DNA from: Minisyncoccota bacterium
GTDB taxonomy: Bacteria; Verrucomicrobiota; Lentisphaeria; Oligosphaerales; MVZH01
Assembly (NCBI GenBank): GCA_021734725.1
Contig: JAIPIM010000267.1
Location: 1 to 5,768 of the forward strand
Direction: 5' to 3'
Length of the DNA: 5,768 nucleotides
Shown in pieces: positions 1 to 2,849 of the stretch. The first letter of the stretch is position 1. The number at the start of each line of letters is the position of its first letter. The translations under genes and the position numbers were made by a program. The notes beneath the pieces were generated by a model. It was not told where the DNA came from. It did no database searches and was given only the letters and a program-made list of their open reading frames with translations.

Positions 1-188
1 GTTCGGCGAGTCACCTGGCCGAGTCCAGCCTGCGCATCCAGCAGACGTGCATGGCCACCGGCCAGGCCGCCGGCGTCGCCGCCGCCCTCAGCCTGAATGC
101 GGCCATCACCCCGCGCGAACTCGATCCGGCGGCGGTCGTGAAACAACTGGGAAAAGACCGGGACGTGGAACCGGCGTTCGATATGTGA
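1..188 (+). CDS. FAD-dependent oxidoreductase, C-terminal end (partial)
   Basis: The reading frame is open from base 3 and ends at TGA 186-188, giving 61 residues; the gene begins upstream of the window. The visible peptide runs SASHLAESSLRIQQTCMATG, then QAAGVAAALS, then a short charged tail ending in PAFDM. The pattern of S/A-S-H, then S-x-R-x-Q-x-T-C-M-A-x-G-Q-A-A-G-x-A-A-A-L is the typical C-terminal FAD-contacting segment of the large FAD-dependent oxidoreductase family (FAD_oxidored type) that is abundant in Planctomycetes, Lentisphaerota and other polysaccharide degraders. In those proteins the segment closes the flavin-binding fold after the Rossmann-like N-terminus, which is not in view. 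The substrate cannot be told. The gene is co-directional with the remnant and lyase genes downstream, but about 270 bases of repeat-rich DNA separate it from the next frame, so an operon is doubtful. The family call is fairly secure; any specific reaction is unknown. Confidence 0.8.
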   Translation, partial: SASHLAESSLRIQQTCMATGQAAGVAAALSLNAAITPRELDPAAVVKQLGKDRDVEPAFDM

Positions 189-198
189 CGGAAAAAGA

Positions 199-287
199 TG
201 ACGCCGTGACTGCGTGACTGCATGACGCCCGGCAACATGCGGCACCGCGCCAATCCGGCGTCACGAAGTCACCAAGTCACCGAGTCA
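199..287. repeat. 8-nt-period direct-repeat array forming an imperfect foldback
   Basis: The right arm (260-299) contains 8-nt units GTCACGAA, GTCACCAA, GTCACCGA and GTCACGAA, then a degenerate GTCAAACA. The left arm (206-226) contains GTGACTGC twice, then ATGAC. GTGAC and GTCAC are reverse complements, so the two arms can pair. TGACGCC (223-229) pairs with GGCGTCA (257-263), GTGAC (214-218) with GTCAC (268-272), GTGAC (206-210) with GTCAC (276-280), and TGAC (199-202) with GTCA (284-287), with short mismatched bulges between. The central loop is about 27 nt. The array starts 10 nt after the oxidoreductase stop, so it could form in that gene's 3' UTR. It is not followed by a T tract, so it is not a classical intrinsic terminator. 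Its function is unknown. Confidence 0.75.
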
Positions 288-311
288 CGAAGTCAAACAA
301 TGCATAGACTC

Positions 312-432
312 TTGCGAAATAGCCTTCGCGCGAGTCGTTCGTGGTTCGTGGTGCTTCGTTCTTAGTTCAAAACCACGCACCAAGAACGAAGAACTAAGAA
401 CAAGAATTGCGAAAAACGACATTTCGCAATTC
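312..432. repeat. Palindromic repeat cluster with terminal inverted repeats (MITE-like or REP-like)
   Basis: TTGCGAAAT at 312-320 is the exact reverse complement of ATTTCGCAA at 421-429, so a 118 bp stretch is bounded by 9-bp inverted repeats. Inside are a tandem GTTCGTG (337-343, 344-350) and two overlapping inverted repeats. CTTCGTTCTT (354-363) pairs with AAGAACGAAG (382-391), and GTTCTTAGTTC (358-368) pairs with GAACTAAGAAC (391-401). These share bases, so they cannot form at the same time. A third hairpin at the right end pairs GAATTGCGAAA (404-414) with TTTCGCAATTC (422-432) around a 7-nt loop, and this competes with the outer repeat. I see no clear target-site duplication in the flanks and no transposase, so calling it a mobile miniature element is only a guess. 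It lies just upstream of the truncated hydrolase start. Confidence 0.7.
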
Positions 433-450
433 CCTAAAACAATGACAAAC

Positions 451-456
451 AGGGAG
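451..456 (+). promoter_or_regulatory. Ribosome binding site deciding the start at 466
   Basis: AGGGAG lies 9 nt before ATG 466. An earlier in-frame ATG at 442 has no such site and sits immediately after the hairpin at 404-432, so 466 is the better start for the small frame. Confidence 0.6.
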
Positions 457-465
457 ACCAACTGT

Positions 466-627
466 ATGAGCGAGAAACTTTATAACTGCATTGTCCTGCC
501 CGAGGAATGGCCACCGCAAAATATGGCTCCAGCCGCCTATGAACCGATGCCCGTGCCGTATCTCGAGAACCCGCCGGCGGTCATCCCGATCGACGTGGGC
601 GGGAAACGACCGATTAATGCGTGCTAA
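466..627 (+). pseudogene. N-terminal remnant of a glycoside-hydrolase-like protein (53 residues)
   Basis: The frame encodes 53 residues, starting MSEKLYNCIVLPEEWPP and ending VIPIDVGGKRPINAC before TAA 625-627. From memory of the family (no search made), the order LYN-x-I-x-LP-x-x-WPP, then PMPVPYL-x-NPP, then AVIPIDVG matches the N-terminus of large GH32/43-like beta-propeller proteins of PVC and related bacteria. In those, IPIDVG is followed at once by RQLFVDDFLI and several hundred more residues. Here the match stops at about base 600 and is replaced by unrelated residues and an early stop. The simplest reading is a gene broken by deletion or recombination whose native start and ribosome binding site survive. 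Direct repeats TAATGCGT (615-622 and 625-632) lie at the break and may be a scar. It is convergent with the AraC gene, with 21 nt between the stops. A genuine small protein cannot be excluded. Confidence 0.55.
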
Positions 628-648
628 TGCGTTAATAGAGATGCGACG

Positions 649-1521
649 TTACTCGCCTGTTTCCCGGTAGCACGTCGGAGTAGTGCCGTAATGTTTTTGA
701 AAGCACTTGTAAAAGTGGCTGACATCGCTGAATCCAAAGCGGTCGGCGATCGCCTTAATGGGAATGCTGGTGTGCACGAGCGCCTCCGCTGCAAGGACCA
801 GCCTGGAACGTAAGTGATACTTGGCAAAGCTGATTCCCATGGTCATCCGAAAAATACGGGTGAAACGGCTTCGCCCCATGCCGCATTCCGCGGCTGCCTC
901 ATCGAGACTGATCGACCGGTCTGTATGACGCTCGGCTAATTGCAGGGCCGGATACACTGACTTGTTGCGCTCCAGAATGTCCAGTGTCCCATCTTCAAGG
1001 GACGAATGTTCAAGCACCTCCTGCGCAATAATTGGTATGAGGCGCAAAAAATCAAACAGAGCCTGCCCCTGTGGGAAAGTTCCACTTGGCGGACGCCTGG
1101 CATACACCTCGTCGCCGAATTGGCAAAACAGTTTCCTGAAGCCGTCGTCAATACCAATGACGCGGCGGTATGCCGGCGTCAGAAACGGTCGCATCAAATC
1201 ATATTCGCCGACCACGGGAAGTCGTTCCATGAGCGACGGCAGAACTTGGTACACAATCCTGGCGTATCCCTCAGGCTTCACCTGCCAGCAGTGAGGCTGC
1301 AAGGGCGGTATAATCCAGCATTGGCCGCGTCCCACATCAAACCAACCGCTGCCGTGATCACGGCGAACAACTCCATCCAGGACAAGGCCGACCTCGAAAG
1401 ATGCATGAAGTTCCGTGCGCTCCTCGTCACCTCCCGGCATGACCCGACGTGCATATTCACCAACCGGCCGTTCAGGGGTAAGCTGCCACGGTTTTACATA
1501 TTCGGATCGGTAATCCAACAT
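649..1521 (-). CDS. AraC-family transcriptional regulator with N-terminal cupin
   Basis: The gene encodes 290 residues, a usual length for two-domain AraC regulators. The N-terminal part looks like an AraC-type cupin ligand-binding domain: about residues 39-79 hold H-x-S-F-E-V-G-L-V-L-D-G-V, then a glycine-rich turn, VGRGQCWIIPP, and a histidine-tryptophan pair (H77-C78-W79). A linker of about 100 residues follows. The C-terminal domain (about 188-287) has two helix-turn-helix units. The first covers about 204-229 (ISLDEAAAECGMGRSRFTRIF). The second, about 253-287, carries the family signature GFSDVSHFYKCFQKHYG-x-TP-x-x-YR. The protein should be cytosolic, bind DNA, and respond to a small, probably sugar-derived, ligand; the ligand cannot be read from sequence. 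The start at 1521 is backed by AAGGGG 8 nt upstream. The gene is divergent from the pseudopilin and lyase genes, which makes them its likely targets (inference). Confidence 0.93.
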   Translation of the reverse strand: MLDYRSEYVKPWQLTPERPVGEYARRVMPGGDEERTELHASFEVGLVLDGVVRRDHGSGWFDVGRGQCWIIPPLQPHCWQVKPEGYARIVYQVLPSLMERLPVVGEYDLMRPFLTPAYRRVIGIDDGFRKLFCQFGDEVYARRPPSGTFPQGQALFDFLRLIPIIAQEVLEHSSLEDGTLDILERNKSVYPALQLAERHTDRSISLDEAAAECGMGRSRFTRIFRMTMGISFAKYHLRSRLVLAAEALVHTSIPIKAIADRFGFSDVSHFYKCFQKHYGTTPTCYRETGE

Positions 1522-1529
1522 TACACAAA

Positions 1530-1535
1530 CCCCTT
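1530..1535 (-). promoter_or_regulatory. Ribosome binding site of the AraC-family gene
   Basis: On the - strand this reads AAGGGG, 8 nt before the ATG whose first base is at 1521. The spacing is ideal and supports the chosen start. Confidence 0.7.
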
Positions 1536-1617
1536 ATAAAGTGCGGCCGAATGCCGAACGGTGCATCTCACGTTAATGGTCTTTTTTACACTGCTTATCA
1601 CTCTGTGAATAGGGCTG

Positions 1618-1647
1618 TTTATACATGTCTTTCGGCCTAATATACAA
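1618..1647 (-). promoter_or_regulatory. Candidate sigma70-like promoter for the AraC-family gene
   Basis: On the - strand a TTGTAT -35-like box (1642-1647) and a TATAAA -10-like box (1618-1623) are separated by 18 nt. The transcript would start near 1611 and have a leader of about 90 nt. The short palindrome TCAC-TCT-GTGA (1598-1608) falls just after the predicted start and could be an operator, but it is short enough to occur by chance. Motif reading only; sigma consensus in this phylum is assumed to be like that of E. coli. Confidence 0.45.
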
Positions 1648-1658
1648 TTTCCATCCTT

Positions 1659-1687
1659 TTGCGCCACCGCCCTGCGTGCTGTATAAT
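1659..1687 (+). promoter_or_regulatory. Candidate sigma70-like promoter for the pseudopilin-lyase unit
   Basis: A perfect TATAAT (1682-1687) lies 17 nt after TTGCGC (1659-1664), which matches only the first three bases of the -35 consensus. A perfect -10 with a weak -35 is the usual look of an activator-dependent promoter, which suits control by the divergent AraC protein (inference). Predicted transcription starts near 1694, leaving a leader of about 80 nt before ATG 1774. The two divergent -35 boxes are only 11 nt apart, so one bound regulator could affect both. Confidence 0.55.
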
Positions 1688-1760
1688 AATTGTGAGTGCT
1701 GACTTGAACCGCATGAGTACACGGTTGCGACAGAGCCCCGTGAAACACTGACGTCCGTGC

Positions 1761-1765
1761 AGAGG
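1761..1765 (+). promoter_or_regulatory. Ribosome binding site deciding the pseudopilin start at 1774
   Basis: AGAGG lies 8 nt before ATG 1774. Two other in-frame starts are possible: GTG 1765, which overlaps this site and has no site of its own, and ATG 1783, for which the spacing is too long. ATG 1774 is preferred. Confidence 0.55.
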
Positions 1766-1773
1766 TGACAGAT

Positions 1774-2712
1774 ATGACAGTCATGGAGAAAACTCGGAGG
1801 AAACTTCTCGGGGCATTCACACCGACCGACTTCATGGCGTGCCCAGGCATCGCGGAAAGTGCCGGGCCGAGTTCAAACCGCTTCACCTTGATAGAACTTC
1901 TGGTCGTCGTCAGTATTATTGGCGTTCTGGCCGCCCTCCTTTTGCCTGCTCTGTCCTCGGCCCGACAAAAAGCAGCGCGCATCGCCTGCCTCAACAACCT
2001 AAAGCAGATTTATGTGGGAACAGCCGGTTACGCAAACGACTTCGACGGATGGCTGCCGGCAATGACCAAGCATCCCGCATCTCAGGGCGGCGGACTGATT
2101 ACTGACGAGGGCGGACATTTTGCCGCGAATTACCTGGCCCAAAAGGTTAAGCAGTACTCAGTCTATGAGGGATGTTGCGAAATGGTTGAGGAAACAAACA
2201 CGCTGCGCTGTCCCTCCAGATACAAAATGAAGACCTCATCACTCGGAAGAAAGTTTGACTGGAACTGGGAGCGCCGAACCTCGCAGTACTGGTACCCCGG
2301 GTACGCGTTGTGGTATAACAGCGGCAGTGGCATTGAAATCTACCACCATACCCGCATCGATTGCGTCGGCTCGCCGACAACACTTGGGAAGGTCGTTCTC
2401 GCACAGGATATGGTCAATGCTGAACCGACTCATGTGGCGTATCTTGCGAACGCCCAATACGCCAATAACCACACGCCAATCTTCCCCTCGTATGATCCTG
2501 TCGGAGGGAATGCGCTTTACGGAGACGGCAGTGCCGCGTGGAGCAATGCCAGTCGAATGAATCTTGAGACGATAGCCGAACGACGCCTCTGGGTGCGCGC
2601 CTTCGGATTTAACGCACCGTACTTCGGGGGCACGATGCCATTCCGCCTCTTCACGCCCTCAGGCGCCACGTGGTTCCACGAGAGTCAGTTTAAAGGTATC
2701 ATGTGGCCGTAG
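1774..2712 (+). CDS. Type II pseudopilin-like protein (prepilin-type N-terminal cleavage/methylation domain)
   Basis: The gene encodes 312 residues from ATG 1774. Residues 37-60 are the class III signal and hydrophobic helix, FTLIELLVVVSIIG followed by VLAALLLPAL. F37 would be mature residue 1 and E41 the conserved Glu5. The stretch after it, SARQKAARIACLNNLKQI, is the usual start of the globular part in PVC pseudopilins. Near the C-terminus, GGNALYGDGSAAW (244-256) resembles the DG end of the H-X9-DG pseudopilin group, although the nearest upstream histidine (H233) is 17 residues before the DG rather than 9. Such proteins are processed by prepilin peptidase at the inner membrane and belong to type II secretion or type IV pilus-like assemblies; many PVC genomes carry large paralogous sets. 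Two oddities: the leader before F37 is 36 residues, long for the family, and the residue before the cleavage site is arginine rather than glycine. The lyase gene follows in the same direction after 137 bp with no visible terminator, so co-transcription is likely. Confidence 0.88.
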   Translation: MTVMEKTRRKLLGAFTPTDFMACPGIAESAGPSSNRFTLIELLVVVSIIGVLAALLLPALSSARQKAARIACLNNLKQIYVGTAGYANDFDGWLPAMTKHPASQGGGLITDEGGHFAANYLAQKVKQYSVYEGCCEMVEETNTLRCPSRYKMKTSSLGRKFDWNWERRTSQYWYPGYALWYNSGSGIEIYHHTRIDCVGSPTTLGKVVLAQDMVNAEPTHVAYLANAQYANNHTPIFPSYDPVGGNALYGDGSAAWSNASRMNLETIAERRLWVRAFGFNAPYFGGTMPFRLFTPSGATWFHESQFKGIMWP

Positions 2713-2849
2713 CCGGCATCAGTCACCAGGACGACTCCAAGGTTCAAAGCGCATTGTGTCCAATGTACTTATGCCGAAGACAAGTGTCTCGCTAGATGCC
2801 ATGAGAAAAGGTCTCGCACCCATATTGGGAGCGCCGGGTTCATGCCTCA
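2713..2849 (+). other. Gap between pseudopilin and lyase genes, including a mini-ORF at the lyase start
   Basis: No terminator-like hairpin with a T tract and no convincing promoter are visible, which favours read-through into the lyase gene. A 7-nt direct repeat GTCTCGC occurs at 2786-2792 and 2811-2817. The only good Shine-Dalgarno-like stretch, GGGAG at 2827-2831, is 10 nt before ATG 2842. That ATG opens a three-codon frame (Met-Pro-Gln) whose TGA (2851-2853) overlaps the lyase ATG (2850-2852). Translation of the lyase may therefore depend on reinitiation after this mini-ORF. Confidence 0.45.

Noticed and set aside
206..299. Repeats as a CRISPR array
   Set aside because: The units are 8 nt with no unique spacers of 25-40 nt, and no cas gene is in view.
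404..432. Hairpin as an intrinsic terminator
   Set aside because: The 11-bp stem is AT-rich and is followed by CCTAAAAC, with no T tract on the + strand. It also fits better as part of the palindromic cluster.
1006..1539. 177-codon open frame on the + strand
   Set aside because: It is antisense to the AraC gene, whose two helix-turn-helix units and cupin are unmistakable. It has no ribosome binding site or family pattern.
1783..1866. Twin-arginine-like motif (TRRKLLGAF) in the pseudopilin leader
   Set aside because: No hydrophobic stretch follows within the normal distance and the class III helix comes later. The RR pair is better explained as the basic part of a long prepilin leader.
1521..1997. 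158-codon open frame on the - strand across the divergent promoter region
   Set aside because: It overlaps the pseudopilin signal helix in antisense and covers both promoters. Its sequence is low-complexity basic with no domain.
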